Positions 43,214-56,669 are shown, counted from the stretch's first letter. The stretch is DNA of 64,000 nucleotides from Neocallimastix lanati (nom. inval.) (GCA_016946835.1 JACVTC010000024.1:683501-747500); one strand, 5' to 3'. Notes: a model not told the origin generated them from the letters alone. A program made the numbers and translations.

Positions 43214-43899
43214 TTATTTTTTAACCCAATCAAATAATCAAATATATTTATAAAATAGTTGCAACACATCTTAGTTAATTTAAATATTATATTTTATTAT
43301 AAATTTCTTAATGAGTAAAATGGAATAATTGTTTAATTATAAATTTCCGAATGAGTTAAAAAAAAAAAGGAAATAATTGTTTATTTATACAATATAGTAC
43401 AATGGTATATAAAATTTTGAATAATTTTATTTCATTTCAATTGTTTTGTAATCTATAAATTTTATTAAATATTATGGAAAAAAATATTAAATAATTTAAT
43501 AACTATTCGAAAATTAAAAAAATATAATAAAATACATATTTATCATATTTATCATGTTTTTATTTATTAAATATTTATTATTTATTATTTATTGTAAATT
43601 GTTAATTATTTTAATTAGTGATTTTTTTTTTTTTTTATAAATATTATTATTATAATATATTCATAAATGTAAATATGTTAAGTAAAATTTATATCGGTAG
43701 CATTCTCAACTAAATATTTAACTACTTTATAATTTCGAAATTCCTGCAAAATCTCATTATAAATATTTTGTCAAAATGAGTAAAATATGCTTTATCCAAG
43801 AAAAAATATTCTTTCATATTGATATTGATAGTAACTCCATTTTCAAATGCATATTTAACCCTTTCAAAATAATTATTTAAATAAGTAAAGGAAAAAAAT

Positions 43900-44880
43900 T
43901 TTTTTAAGTTGATGTTGGGATCTTCTTGATTTCTAGAACTTTATCTGCTTTATCTTCAATGTATATAGGTGATTGGGAAGGAGAGAAAAAACGTTTCGAG
44001 ATTTTCTTAAATCCAATTCAACTAAGTAGGACATCATTTTTTAAGAAACATTCTCCGATGGAGTGAATCTAATTTTTAAATATAATTATCCTAATATTCC
44101 TCTTATTACTAATGGTGTAATTAGAAAGAGTCCTGTAATTGTTGTAGAGATAACAGAATACTTGAAGATTAGATTAATCACTTTTTTAAGTTTAAAATTT
44201 TTAAACTTTTTATAAAATAAATGCTTTTCATGAGATAATATCTTAATTTAAGTAAGCTAATGGAATGCTGAACCCTGTAGATTTTCAGGAACTCTTACTT
44301 GAATTTCATTTCCTTCTTCATCGTAACAAGAAGTTTCTTTGTCATTACATTAGAGTTTATATTATCAAAAAGTTCAAATCTATCTAGTAAATATGTGAAT
44401 TTATTATGAGAGAAAATTGTTTCATGTATATCCCTACAAATTCTACTAGACCTTTTAATTTTCTTACCAAGAGGTGCCTAGTAAAACCATTAGGTGATGC
44501 TTTTTTACAAGTAAGAATAAGTGGTAAATAATCAGAAATATCATTAAAAGAGTTACATTCAGAAGTCATATTCAGATAATCTCTTAATTTAGCATTAACA
44601 ACTATAAAACAACTATTAAATCAATACAAGAATTCTTTCTATCATTAGACAAAGTAAACTGGTGACCAACTATATTCATAATAAACCTTTAAAAAGAAGA
44701 TTTATGAATAAGATCATTAAGTTGTTGTTTAGTCATGTTGAAATCATCAACAATAGCAGAAGAGTTATTTTGATGATTTTTGATCCAATTAGCAAAATCA
44801 GTTTTCACTTTATCTCTATAGTCTTTATGTTTTTTGCTGTGGATGTAAACGTTCAGTCCGTTCAGAATAATACCTAGTTC
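43900..44880 (-). pseudogene. Decayed LINE (non-LTR) APE endonuclease region
   Basis: Minus-strand translation with frameshifts gives VYIHSKKHKDYRDKV, then NNSSAIVDDFNMTKQQLNDL, which resembles the GDFN motif of APE endonucleases with G changed to D. After a stop and frame change come QFTLSNDRKNSCIDLIV and ISDYLPLILTCKKAS, the order of the family's IDL and SDH-P motifs, here with H changed to Y. A further shift gives KRSSRICRDIHETIFSHNKF. Near 43960, SPIYIEDKADKVLEI could be the linker before a reverse transcriptase, which is absent. Several stops and frameshifts show that the copy is dead. The 43700-43850 part reads YKVVKYLVENATDIN and looks ankyrin-like, possibly a separate relic. Confidence 0.55.
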
Positions 44881-45020
44881 TATTATAATTTATATTACTA
44901 AATGTTCGAATCCTTCAATTTATTCTTTCAACAGTTAAGTGTTTTGTAACATTTATAGTCATAAAAATAGTTTTCAAATAATTCATTTTATTATTTACCG
45001 ACTTACCTAGCTTACTTAGT

Positions 45021-45720
45021 TACTTGAGAGATATTAATTTTTATATATTTATTATTTATTTATTTATTGTTTATTTAATCATTATTTAATTATTATTTAT
45101 TTATTTAATTATTAATTATTTATTATTTATTTATTTAATTATTAATTATTTATTATTTATTTATTTATTGTTTATTTAATTATTATTTATTTATTGTTTA
45201 TTTATTTATCATTTATTTATTTATTTTTGATTGATTCATTTACTTGAGAGATATTAATTTTTATATATTTATTATTTATTTATTTATTGTTTATTTAATC
45301 ATTATTTAATTATTATTTATTTATTTAATTATTAATTATTTATTATTTATTTATTTAATTATTAATTATTTATTATTTATTTATTTAATTATTAATTATT
45401 TATTATTTATTTATTTATTGTTTATTTAATTATTATTTATTTATTGTTTATTTATTTATCATTTATTTATTTATTTTTGATTGATTCATTTACTTGAGAT
45501 TTAATCATTATTTAATTATTATTTATTTATTGTTTATTTATTTATCATTTATTTATTTTTGATTGATTTATTTACTTGAGAGATATTAATTTTTATATAT
45601 TTATTATTTATTTATTTAATTATTATTTATTTATTATTTATTTATTTATTGTTTATTTATTTATTGTTTATTTATTTATCATTTATCTATTTATTTTTGA
45701 TTGATTCATTTATTTATTCA
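45021..45720 (+). repeat. Higher-order tandem repeat, about 220-bp unit
   Basis: Blocks beginning TACTTGAGAGATATTAATTT occur near 45021, 45241 and 45571, and a shortened start near 45491. Each continues with TTTA, TTTATTG and TTAATTA words and ends TTTTTGATTGATTCATTTA. Copies differ in the number of inner ATTAATTATTTATTATTTAT units, as expected from unequal exchange. Confidence 0.8.
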
Positions 45721-45948
45721 AGTTTTTTTTTTTTTTTTTTTATTATTATTAATTATAAAAGTATATTATTAATGTTATTATATTAAAATATTATATTAAA
45801 TTAATAATATATATTTACTATAATAATTATTTTTATATAAAAATAAATATATTATCTATATAAAATATTGATATTTTTTTTTAGAAATTATTTTTATAAT
45901 ATTTTGACAAAAAATACTCAAAAAATATTATTAGTCTCTTATTATGAA

Positions 45949-45986
<38 letters not shown>

Positions 45987-46846
45987 TATCAATAATCAAA
46001 AAAGAAAGAGATACAGAATAATTATTAGGATATAAGATAAAGAAGATAAAAACAAAGAAAAAAGAAAAAAGTTACATAAAGTAATGTAAAATAAAAAAGT
46101 AATGTAATATAAAAAGTCATTATTTATCTATTTTTTTTTTTTTCTTTAATTTTAATAAGTTGAAAATTAGATATTTAAGAAATTCTTAAATACCTTATTT
46201 TAAGATCTTCAATAAATTAATTTTTGATAAGAGTCAGGAATTTAAAGTTTATAATTAGGTCAACTTTATTAATATATTTATGATAAAAAGTTACTAAAAC
46301 TTAGTTTCATATTCATATATTGTCGAATAATAATAAAAATGATAATTATAAAATAAAATTTTTAATTATCAAGATTTAAAATAACTTAAAAAGGATAATT
46401 TAGTATTTTATCCATATTAATTTTTATTTTTTATAAAAAAATAAACTATAAAAAATAAAAACTATATGTAAAATTTTAAAAATAAAATTTACATTCATAA
46501 AAAGTATTATATTTATAATAGTTAAAAAAATTTTAATATTTTTAATTTATATATAAATTTTATAATTATTTTTGTTAGTTTATTATTTATAAAATTATAA
46601 TACAAATGGTTAAGTTAATATAAAAGATTTAGTTATTATATAAAAATTAAATTATTATCTTTTATTATCATTAAAAAAAATATGATATTAAAAAAAAAAA
46701 AAATTAATTATATATTTAATTATATAGTTGTTTAAAAAAATTTATATTAAATAGAATAAATTTTTAAAAATAAAACGAAGATTTATATTAATAAATATAA
46801 GATATTGATTGTTTGGAATATAATATTAAATATATATAGAAGAAAG

Positions 46847-47083
46847 ATGAAAGTAAAATCAGTTATTTTTATTTTTGGTACTATTTTGGAAGGAATTTTT
46901 GCAAGAAATCTTCCATTAGCTAAACGTGATGATAATGAATGCGCATTTGTTAATAGTTTATTAAATAAGGATGCTACTTACGACTGTTGTCAAGAAAATC
47001 ATGTTAAATGTGAAAATAATTATATTACTGAAATGTAAGAATAGAAAAAGTTATAAGTAAATTAATATTAAAATATAAATTAT

Positions 47084-47123
<40 letters not shown>

Positions 47124-48002
47124 TAAAATTATATAAATACTAATAATTCTAATAATTCTATACTATTCATATTATTATTATTTGTGTATAAATGATAATG
47201 AAATTTAATATCAATGACAATCACTACTTTAATAACAAATACTAAAAGTACTCTTACTTTCATGGATGTTAGAAATGCAAAAATGCCATCCTCTGTTGGT
47301 TCCTCAATGCCAATGTTAACAAAATTGTATGTGAAAATAGAAACAAAAATATTTTATATTATATATATATATATATTAAATATAATAGAAATTATATTAA
47401 AAAAAATAATATTATTAATAGAATATTAAAAAATAATATAAATATTTTAATGTTTTCTTATTTAAAAGATATTTAAATGAATGTAAAATTGAAGGATCTA
47501 TTCCAGAAGATATTGGAAATTTATTGAATTTAGAAGATTTGTAAATATCATTAAAAATAAAAAAAAAAATTATTTTTTTATTTTTATTTTTATTATCAAA
47601 ATAATATTTCAAATAATTCATATTTTTTCCTTCTCTCCTTTATTAAATAATTTATTGGAATAATTTTTTTTTATTTTTATTTTAAATGAAATTTATATAA
47701 TTTATTAAAATTCCTTTTTTTTTTTTTTAATTTTTCTGAAAATAGGCAAATTTCAGATAATAATCTTACTGGTCCTATTCCTGATTCAATTGGAAAATTA
47801 TCTAAACTCAAAACATTGTAAAAAATAATAATTTTTTTATATAATAACATATATATTTATAATTTCCAAATTATTAATTATAAATACTATTATGTATATA
47901 ATAGAATTTTAAGTAAAAATCAATTATCAGGACCTATTCCTTCTACTATTGGTGGTTTAAGTGATATTACTATGTTGTAAATAATATCTTCTATATTATT
48001 TA

Positions 48003-48052
<50 letters not shown>

Positions 48053-48128
48053 ATAATATACATATATGTGATTATATAATACTGGTTTTTAACTTTTTTT
48101 AATTTTATTGATTCATTATTTTTCTAAT

Positions 48129-48170
<42 letters not shown>

Positions 48171-48853
48171 TGGCTTCAAGAAAACCAATTAACCTCTATC
48201 CCACCAGAATTAGGAAATTTAAAAACCTTAAGACAAGTGTATATATATATACTTTTTTAATTATGAAACTGAAAAATATTAAAAATGTAAATATAGCAAT
48301 TTATTAATATATTATTATTACTGTTATTATTATTATTATTTTATTTATTTATTTATTTCGGGGTTAATATAGAAATTTAAGTTATAATCAATTATCTGGT
48401 ACTATTCCTGATACTATTTCTGGAATGACAAGTCTAATGGGATTGTAAATTTTATTATAATAAAAATTAAAAAATAAATTAAAAAATAAATTAAAAAAAA
48501 AAAAAAAGTAAAAAATAACTATAAAAAATTTTATAATTAAGTATTAATTTATTTTTTTTTTTAAATATTTATTTCATGAATAAATATAGTAACTTAAGAA
48601 ATAATTTTAATTTAAAAGGAAAAGCTCCAGCTACTAAAAACCTTAAATATATAAATAGTGATTGTAATTATCAAAATACTAGTGTTTGTTTCACTGAAGA
48701 AGATAAAGATAAAAGATGCACCTATCCTGGTGGTGGTTATGTTTGTTCTACTTGTAAAGAAAATGCTACCCTAGGAGACGATGGTATTTGTCAATGTAAT
48801 ACAGGATATCTTGGAACTGGTTATATTGATTGTTATAATGGTAAAATGAAAAT

Positions 48854-48890
<37 letters not shown>

Positions 48891-49131
48891 TAAGTTATTA
48901 ATTATTATTAATTAAACATACAACATTTCTACCATATTAAGATTGTAAATTTGCAAATAGTTTACTGGGAAAAGAAGAAACCAATGATTGTTGTAGTTAC
49001 GATGTTACTAAAATCAAATGTAACAGTTCTAATCGTGTCACTGAAATGTAAATATAAATAATATATTTAAAATAATAATGAAAATGTTGATTATATATTA
49101 AAAATCTTTTTTTTTTCTAAATAATTATAAC

Positions 49132-49185
<54 letters not shown>

Positions 49186-49530
49186 GTATTCTTGAAAAGG
49201 AAGATATAAAAAAATCAACAATGCCAGCTACCATTGGTTCGATTCCATATTTACAAAATTTGTAAGTCTTTTTTTTTTTTTTTTTTTTTTATTGATAGGA
49301 TATATAATAATAATAATTATAATAATAATAATAATAATAATAGTAATAATAATAATAGTAATAATAATAATAGTAATAATAATAATAGTAATAATAATAA
49401 TAATAGTAATAATAATAGTAATAATAATAATAGTAATAATAATAATAATAGTAATAATAATAGTAATAATAATAATAGTAATAATAATAATAGTAATAAT
49501 AATAGTAATAATAATAATAGTAATATCTAT

Positions 49531-49601
<71 letters not shown>

Positions 49602-50312
49602 TACATTTTTTATACATATATTTTTTTTTATTTATTGAATTAGATCACTTTCTGGTTGTAATTTAGAAGGATCTATTCCTAGTGATATTGGAAATTTAGT
49701 TGAATTAAGAGAATTGTAAATATTCTTGTCACTAATATTAATTATAATTTATTAATAATTATAAATAATATCATAAAACCAAAGCAATTTATATGTTCCA
49801 ATGGTTAATTCACTCATTCATGTATATATATCAATTTATTAAAAAAAAACTTTAATTTATTAGAGCTTTAGATAATAATAAATTAACTGGTGCTATTCCT
49901 GATATTTCTGGCTTAACTAAATTGACCACATTGTAATTATCATATTAAAAGAATTAGAAATAGTTAAAATATATTAATATTTTTTCCACAAATCTTAATA
50001 TAAATATATTTATTATTCTTAATTTTCCTATGTAAATAGAGCCTTAAATAACAATGAATTAGAAGGTGCCATTCCAATAAATATAGCTACGGATTTAACA
50101 AAACTGTATATATATATATATATATTATTTATATATATTAATTTTCAATAAAAATATTTATAAAACGATTATTAGTCTTTTTTTCTAAAAAATTAACTAT
50201 CATTTCCATATTTCGTATTTAGTATCTTAAATAATAATAAATTAACTGGTACTATTCCCGCTGAAATTGGAAAATTGACTAAATTACAAACAATGTAATT
50301 ATAAAAATAAAA

Positions 50313-50351
<39 letters not shown>

Positions 50352-52140
50352 TTATATTAATAATAACATTAATTATATATTTTATATATATATAAAGAAA
50401 TTTAGGTAGTAATCAATTAGAAGGAGAAATTCCAGAAAATATTTTAACTATTTCAAGCAGTTTACATGAATTGTAAAATATACATACATATATATATAAC
50501 TTTTTAAAATTATTTATAATAATAAATCATTTTGCATAATTTCATTAATGATAAATAATATTATTTGAAAAATGAAAAATTAGATCTTTAAATGACAATA
50601 AATTATCTGGATCTATTCCTGAAAATATTGGAAGCTTAATAAATTTAAGAATATTGTAAGTTATCCACTATTCTAATATTAAAAAATATATTTAAATTTT
50701 ATACTATGGAGATTTAAAAAATTTTATTCGAATTTTTTTATATTTATTCTTTTGTTATATGATAATACAGAAATTTAGGTGGTAATGGATTAACTGGTAC
50801 TATTCCTTCTTCTATTAATAGCTTAAATAATTACTTAGAATTATTGTAACTTTTTTATTATTTTTTTATTATATTAATATGTATATAAATATATTAAGGA
50901 ATATTTTTATTCAAGATTCTCTTATTAAATAATATAAACTTTTTCATTTAAAAAATAATAAATAGGAACATAGAAAAAAATCAATTATATGGTGATATTT
51001 CTGCTATCTCTAATTTAAATAATTTACAACATTTGTAAGTTTTAGCTGCTTTAAAAAAAATGTTTATTTCTTTTATTTATTTTTACACATATGAATATAA
51101 TTATTTGTTATTATTGAATTATAACAAATATATCTAATTATTTTTTTTTTAATACTAATTAAAAAAGAAATTTATCAAATAATAAATTTAATGGTACTAT
51201 TCCAAATACCATTGGCAATTTGAACAAATTAAAGTCACTGTAAAGTATTTTCTTTTATTGATTTTTCTTAATATTATAGTAAAATAGAAAAACAAAAATA
51301 AAAGTGTGAATAATTTTTATTTCATTTTTACTAATTTTGAAATAAATTTTGTTATTTATTTTATTTACTTATTTATATTTTTATAATAGTCTTTTATCGG
51401 ATAATGAATTTTCTGATTTAATTCCAACCCAGGAATTAGAAAAAATGACTCTCTTAAGTGAAATGTATCAATATAAAAAAATTTAATTTCAATATTATAA
51501 AATATGTAAAAATAATAATAATAATAATAATAAATAATAAATATATTAATCCATTATTATTATTCTTGTTATTATAATTATTATAATTATTATTTTAATA
51601 TTTATTTTAACAGTAATTTAAGTAACAATAAGGAGTTATATGGTCAAATTATTAATACAAAAAATCTTAATGAATTAACTCAATGTAATTTCGATGGTAC
51701 CAATTTATGTAATTCAAAGGACAAAGCTGATACAAGATGTACCTATTCTAAAGAAAATTACGATTGCACTGCTTGTAAAAAAGACGCAACTATAGGAGCT
51801 AATGGTATGTGTCAATGTAATGAAAATTATACTGGTATTGGTTACATTGATTGTACAAGAATTCCGGGTACTGAAGAAGAAACAAAGAATGGTGAAAGTA
51901 ATTATTCTATTTTATATAATTTAAAATATTTTTTTATTTTACATTGTCCATTTTTTTCTTCTTCTTCTCATTTCATTCAAACTTAATTTTTTTTTTAAAT
52001 TAATAATAATAATAGTTACTAATCCCGATTTAAATAATAATTCTGCTTTCGATGCTTTCTCCCCAAGAAATATTAAGTACATTTTCAAATTTGTTAATGT
52101 TGCTTTAACTATTATGGTTATGGGAATGTTATTTATGTAA
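46847..52140 (+). CDS. LRR surface protein, 22 exons, two tandem LRR/EGF-like modules
   Basis: Exons: 46847-47034, 47249-47326, 47469-47540, 47746-47817, 47905-47976, 48170-48238, 48373-48444, 48590-48840, 48942-49047, 49187-49261, 49644-49715, 49864-49932, 50040-50105, 50223-50294, 50398-50472, 50584-50655, 50771-50845, 50966-51034, 51168-51239, 51390-51464, 51614-51897 and 52016-52140; 726 aa. The Met at 46847 is preferred to one 42 bp upstream because it starts a clean signal peptide (MKVKSVIFIFGTILEGIFA). Module 1 has a Cys N-cap (YDCCQENHVKCENN), six LRRs and an EGF-like Cys cap (TCKENATLGDDGICQCNTGY). Module 2 repeats this: N-cap NDCCSYDVTKIKCNSS, about twelve LRRs and cap ACKKDATIGANGMCQCNENY. 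Nearly every LRR is one 66-78 bp exon with phase 2 introns. The C-terminus (KFVNVALTIMVMGMLFM) is a short hydrophobic end, suggesting a GPI signal or tail anchor. Ligand unknown. Confidence 0.85.
49270..49610. repeat. Intronic microsatellites, AAT/AGT then TTTA
   Basis: The intron between exons 10 and 11 of the LRR gene (49262-49643) carries an (AAT)n array with regular AGT interruptions, about 49304-49525, followed by (TTTA)n at about 49530-49600. Open frames across it on the same strand are repeat artefacts. Confidence 0.9.
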
Positions 52141-52235
52141 AAAAAAATGATTGAAAATTAAAACAAAAAAAAAAAAAAATATTGACAATATATTTTTAAT
52201 GTATCTATATAATGTTAAACAAACAAACAAACAAA

Positions 52236-52269
<34 letters not shown>

Positions 52270-52357
52270 TTTCATATTAATAGAAAACCTTTTTTGTACA
52301 ATAATATTTATTTAATAAATTCATGTTAAATATATTATATAATAATAGTATGAAAAT

Positions 52358-52400
<43 letters not shown>

Positions 52401-53219
52401 TTTTTTTATTTTTTTATTTATTTATACAAAATTGAATTATCTTTTAATAATAAACTATAATTTTGTATGTAAATAATCATAGTAAAAACGATTCTTCGCT
52501 TAATTAAAAGACGGAGGTCAACTTGGTTATTTTCTGGATAGTAAAATAACTAAACCAACAAATAAAAGTATATGAAAAACTGGAAGCCCTATTCATTATT
52601 GTCTTCCCCTCTCATTAATCTCAGTATATATATAAAAGTAAATACATTAAAAGAGATTTCAATTACAATAAAAGATTATTTATCATTCCTTCATTAAAAA
52701 TCTTTTTTATGAATTATTCATCAAGTAAAGTTGTTCTATCATATTCAATTTTCTTTATTTATATTGTTCTATGTTCATCTCTATATTTCATTACTATTCT
52801 ATTTCCACATGAAAATGTACTAATAATAATATTATAAATTTTATAATTAATTATTATTACTAGTTTTTTTTTCTTTTCTTTATATATATTTGTTCTATGT
52901 TAATCTAAATACTTTATAATTGTTCCATTTCCACTTGAAAATGTCCTAATAATAATTAATATTGAACTTTAAAAATTATTTTTTTTTTAATAAAAAAAAA
53001 TAACAAATTTTAAATAAAACCTTTTTAATATGGACATAATAAAATTAAAAATTTTTTTAATTCAGATATACAGACTAAAATTAGTTGAAATGTCCAAAGA
53101 AAAAATATATATATATATTTATATGCTTGTCTTTACATGTCATTTTTTTTTATTTTCAAATATAAAAAATAAATTTTATACTAACAAGTTTATTTTTTTA
53201 AAAAAAAAAAAAAAAAAAT
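52141..53219. other. Intergenic; start of the inverted-duplication left arm
   Basis: After the LRR stop come A-runs and a TTTA run (52357-52410). From about 52590, the sequence pairs with 57000-57215 in reverse complement. A fragment of the interspersed repeat family (TTCCCCTCTCATTAATCTCA) lies at the arm boundary. AAAATGTCC and TATTGTTCTATGTTCATCTC words also recur locally (52764 and 52890), a short internal duplication upstream of the exonuclease. Confidence 0.65.
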
Positions 53220-54120
53220 ATGTCTAAAGTTAGACAACCGTATAAATACTATTGTGTGGTTGATTTTGAAGCTACTAATGACGGAAGACCATGGAAACCT
53301 GAACAAAGTAATGAGAGTTATCCAAGCGAAATTATTCAGTTTCCTGCTGTTTTAATTGATGGTTCTACTGCTGAATTTGTAAAATTACATACATATATAT
53401 ATATACATATGAATTATATATAATCTATAAAAGTAAATATAACATATATTATTAAATTATTTTATCCTAATATTCAATTATTACTTTATTAGGTTGATAC
53501 CTTTAATAGATACGTTAAACCCTCACGCAATCCAGTTCTTTCTAATTTCATTTTAAGACTAACTAATATTGCACAAGTAATTAATTAATTTTATATATTA
53601 CATATTCCTTTTTTTTTTATTCTCTGGAGATTTTTTGATTTATTATATTCATATATTATTTTAAATACTATATATATTTAACATATATACACACTTGCAT
53701 ATATCTATAATATTTTACTTATTTCATAAGTCAGTAGTTGATAATGCTAATAGTTTTATTAGTGTTTTAGATGAATTCGAAACTTGGTTAGGAAAATATT
53801 CCACTAAGCCATTTTATGATGTATGCTTTATTACTGATGGTAAATATGATTTTGGTGAAATTTTAATGAGTGAATGTCAAATTTCAGGGATATCAAGGCC
53901 AACCTACATGAATTCCTGCCATAATATTAAAGAATCTTTTAAGACAAAATATAAGAGAAAATATTATGATAATACTACAAGCATGCTAAATTATATAGGT
54001 ATGAGTTTCAGTGGTACTCGACATAATGGATTTGATGATGCATATAATATTGCTAGAGTTGCTCAACATATGCTAAAAAAAACATTTACTAAATTTAATA
54101 AGAATGAGTTTTATTATTGA
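53220..54120 (+). CDS. ERI1-like DEDDh 3'-5' exonuclease
   Basis: Three exons join in phase 0: 53220-53378, 53493-53576 and 53731-54120, giving 210 aa. It is an RNase T/ERI1-type exonuclease. VVDFEAT supplies D15 and E17; FITDGKYDF supplies D117, like TDGSWDM of human ERI1; GTRHNGFDDAYNIARV supplies H179 and D184 with the usual five-residue spacing. All five DEDDh residues are therefore present. Family members trim the 3' ends of small interfering RNAs, histone mRNA or 5.8S rRNA; the substrate here cannot be told. At 210 aa, without a SAP domain, it is a minimal catalytic version. The start follows a long A run with no upstream in-frame Met in the exon. It lies inside an inverted duplication whose other arm bears a broken copy. 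Confidence 0.88.
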
Positions 54121-54235
54121 ATGGAATAACACAACAAAATAAAAAAGATTTTTTTTTTGTACATATTTTTATAACAATTCATAATTTAAAATTAAATATA
54201 AAAAATGAATTTAAATTTCATCCTAATAATAATAA

Positions 54236-54272
<37 letters not shown>

Positions 54273-55137
54273 AAAAAAAGAAAAAAATACATATATAAAA
54301 AAAGTTTAATGAATTTATAAAACTTTAATTAGTTCAGTTATTAAAATTTATAAATTAATTAATATGATTACTTAATTATATAATAAACTATATAGTATAA
54401 TTTTCCAATATTTTAATAAGACGGTCATAATAGTATGTATTCATATTAAAATAATTTAAAATACATACATATATATTTATATAATTTTATATATATAAGA
54501 AAAGACTTCCTGTTTCAATTTTTTTTTCTTCATTCAAAAAAATTAAAAATAAAAATGAAAGTGTATATATTAATTAAAAATAATCAATTATCTCATTGGG
54601 CTGAACCTATTAGGGAATTTAACCTTAGATATTAATAATACTGGTCATACTTCTTTACTTCTTTTTTTACAAAAAAAAATAGTAATTAACAGGACTGCTG
54701 TTTTTTTTTTTTAGAAATAATCATTGATACAACTCTCCATCATGAAATATTAATAATCCTAAAACTATCAAACAAATATAATAGAAATGCTTGATCTATC
54801 GATGAATAATGAAGAATAAGGAGGTTAGCAGACCCTGATAGTATTTCCTATTGATTTTTTTTCATACAAAAGCAATGTTTTTTACGAGTATGGGAAAACT
54901 AAAGGAAAAGTAATCCTTAACCCCCTAGTGTTTTCAAAAAAAAAAATGTTTTGAAAAAAAATTTTTTTTCAAATAGCAAATTTGGAATGGTTCCTTTTCC
55001 TATTCTTTTTTCCTAAGAAATGGAATACAATTTCCATTGTTTCTTTTCCTCAAAAAAAATATGCATACACGAAGGAATTTATCGGACCAGAATAACTAAT
55101 TTATTTTTCATAATTATAAAGAATATAGCATTCTTGG

Positions 55138-55170
<33 letters not shown>

Positions 55171-55749
55171 GACTTATGAGTCAGTACCTATTTTCAACAT
55201 TTTAACTTAAAATTGCTTCATTTCAGTATTCGTAATGAAAGTTTTAATTTCTTCTCTAATCTGTATTTATTTTCTAAAGCATTTTGCTCGTTTTTTTTTT
55301 TTTTGATATGTTTTCAGGACGAATTTGACCCTTCATTGTGAAGTACGTTAAGGGTGCCCTCTCACCCCTCCACTTTTTCCTATTTTATTTAATTTATTTA
55401 TTAATTTTCTCATCAATAAAATATTAATGATAAAAGTTTCATAACTTTTTGAATACTATACAATCAATAAGCATAGTTTGTAGATGAATAAATGTCATCT
55501 AATTGTATATAACTCAAATATTATTATATTATATTAGTTATTAAATTTACAATATATTTTTAATCACATTTGAAGTTTATTTTTCATATATTTCATTATT
55601 TCATATATTTTAGCAATATTATTATACAATATAATAACAATATTATTAATAAATATTTTTCAATTTACATTTTTTTTTTGTTTTTTTAATTAATATATAT
55701 ATATACACTTTTATTTTTATTTTCTTTTTTTTTTTTTTTTTGAATAAAG
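54121..55749. other. 3' flank and spacer of the inverted duplication
   Basis: Left-arm 3' flank continues to about 54525. The spacer beyond it contains A and T runs and no intact gene. Short coding-like scraps read KNNQLSHWAEPI and DINNTGHTSLLL, the latter ankyrin-like, around 54590-54670. A less AT-rich patch at 55310-55380 (GACGAATTTGACCCTTCATT and GGTGCCCTCTCACCCC) is unidentified. Confidence 0.5.
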
Positions 55750-56113
55750 AAAAAAAAGAAACGGGAAGTCTTTTCTTTTATATAATATATATATATATAT
55801 ATATTTCAAATTATATAAATATGAATATATATATTTTTTAATTATGATAAACGTCTTATTAAAATATTGAAAAAATTATACTATACTTTTTTTTTAAAGT
55901 TTATTACTATAATTAAGTAATTATATTAATTAATTTATAAATTTTAATAAATGAACTAATTAAAATTTGATAAATTCATTAAAGTTTTTTATTTATACAT
56001 ATTTTTTTTTATTAAGATGAAATATAAATTCATTTTTTATATTTAATTCTAAATTGTGAATTATTACAAAATTTTTTTTTACTATGATATTCCGTTCATC
56101 CCATTCATCCCAT

Positions 56114-56669
56114 TCAATAATAAAACTCATTTTTTATCAAATCTGGTATATGTATTTTTTAGCATATATTAAACAACTTTAGCATTATTATATTCATCAT
56201 CAAAACTATTATGTTGTGTACCACTAATCTCATACCTAAATGATTTAGCATGTGCTTAGTATTATCGTACCATCTTCGTCTAAATGTTGTCTTAAAAGAT
56301 TCTATAATATTATGACAGGAATTCATGTAGGTTGGTCTTACTATAGGACTAACTGGATTGAGTGAGGGTTTAACGTATATATTAAAATTACCAATCTAAA
56401 AAAGGTAATAGTTGAATATTTAGGATAAATTATTTAATAATATATATAATTATATTTATACTTTTATAGATTATATTTAATTCATATGTGTATATATATA
56501 TGGATTTGATTTTTTACAAATTCAGCAGAAGAACCATTAATTAAAACAGCAGGATAATTTCACTAGGATAATCCTCTTTACCATGTCCAGGATTCCAGGG
56601 GTTTTCCTCATTAGTAGCTTCAAAATCAACAACACAAAAGTATTTGTAATATTGCATAACTTTAGCCAT
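56114..56669 (-). pseudogene. Broken inverted copy of the ERI1-like exonuclease
   Basis: The copy starts like the intact gene (YYKYFCVVDFEATNEENPWN), keeping D and E of the first motif. A deletion of about 8 bases after PSEII shifts the frame. Exon 2 sequence (YVKPSLNPV) then runs directly into late exon 3 (RPTYMNSCHNI), so the second intron, the TDG motif and about 65 residues are missing. The end keeps GTQHNSFDDEYNNA, followed by an in-frame stop, and then the same GAGTTTTATTATTGAATGG terminus as the intact gene. It cannot make an active enzyme. Confidence 0.85.

Noticed and set aside
46805-46847. Upstream Met as start of the large LRR protein
   Set aside because: It would put a charged 14-residue leader before the signal peptide; the Met at 46847 gives a normal secretory signal.
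49234-49666. Two overlapping plus-strand open frames rich in N/S and I/V
   Set aside because: They are microsatellites inside the intron between LRR exons 10 and 11; real exons flank them in frame.
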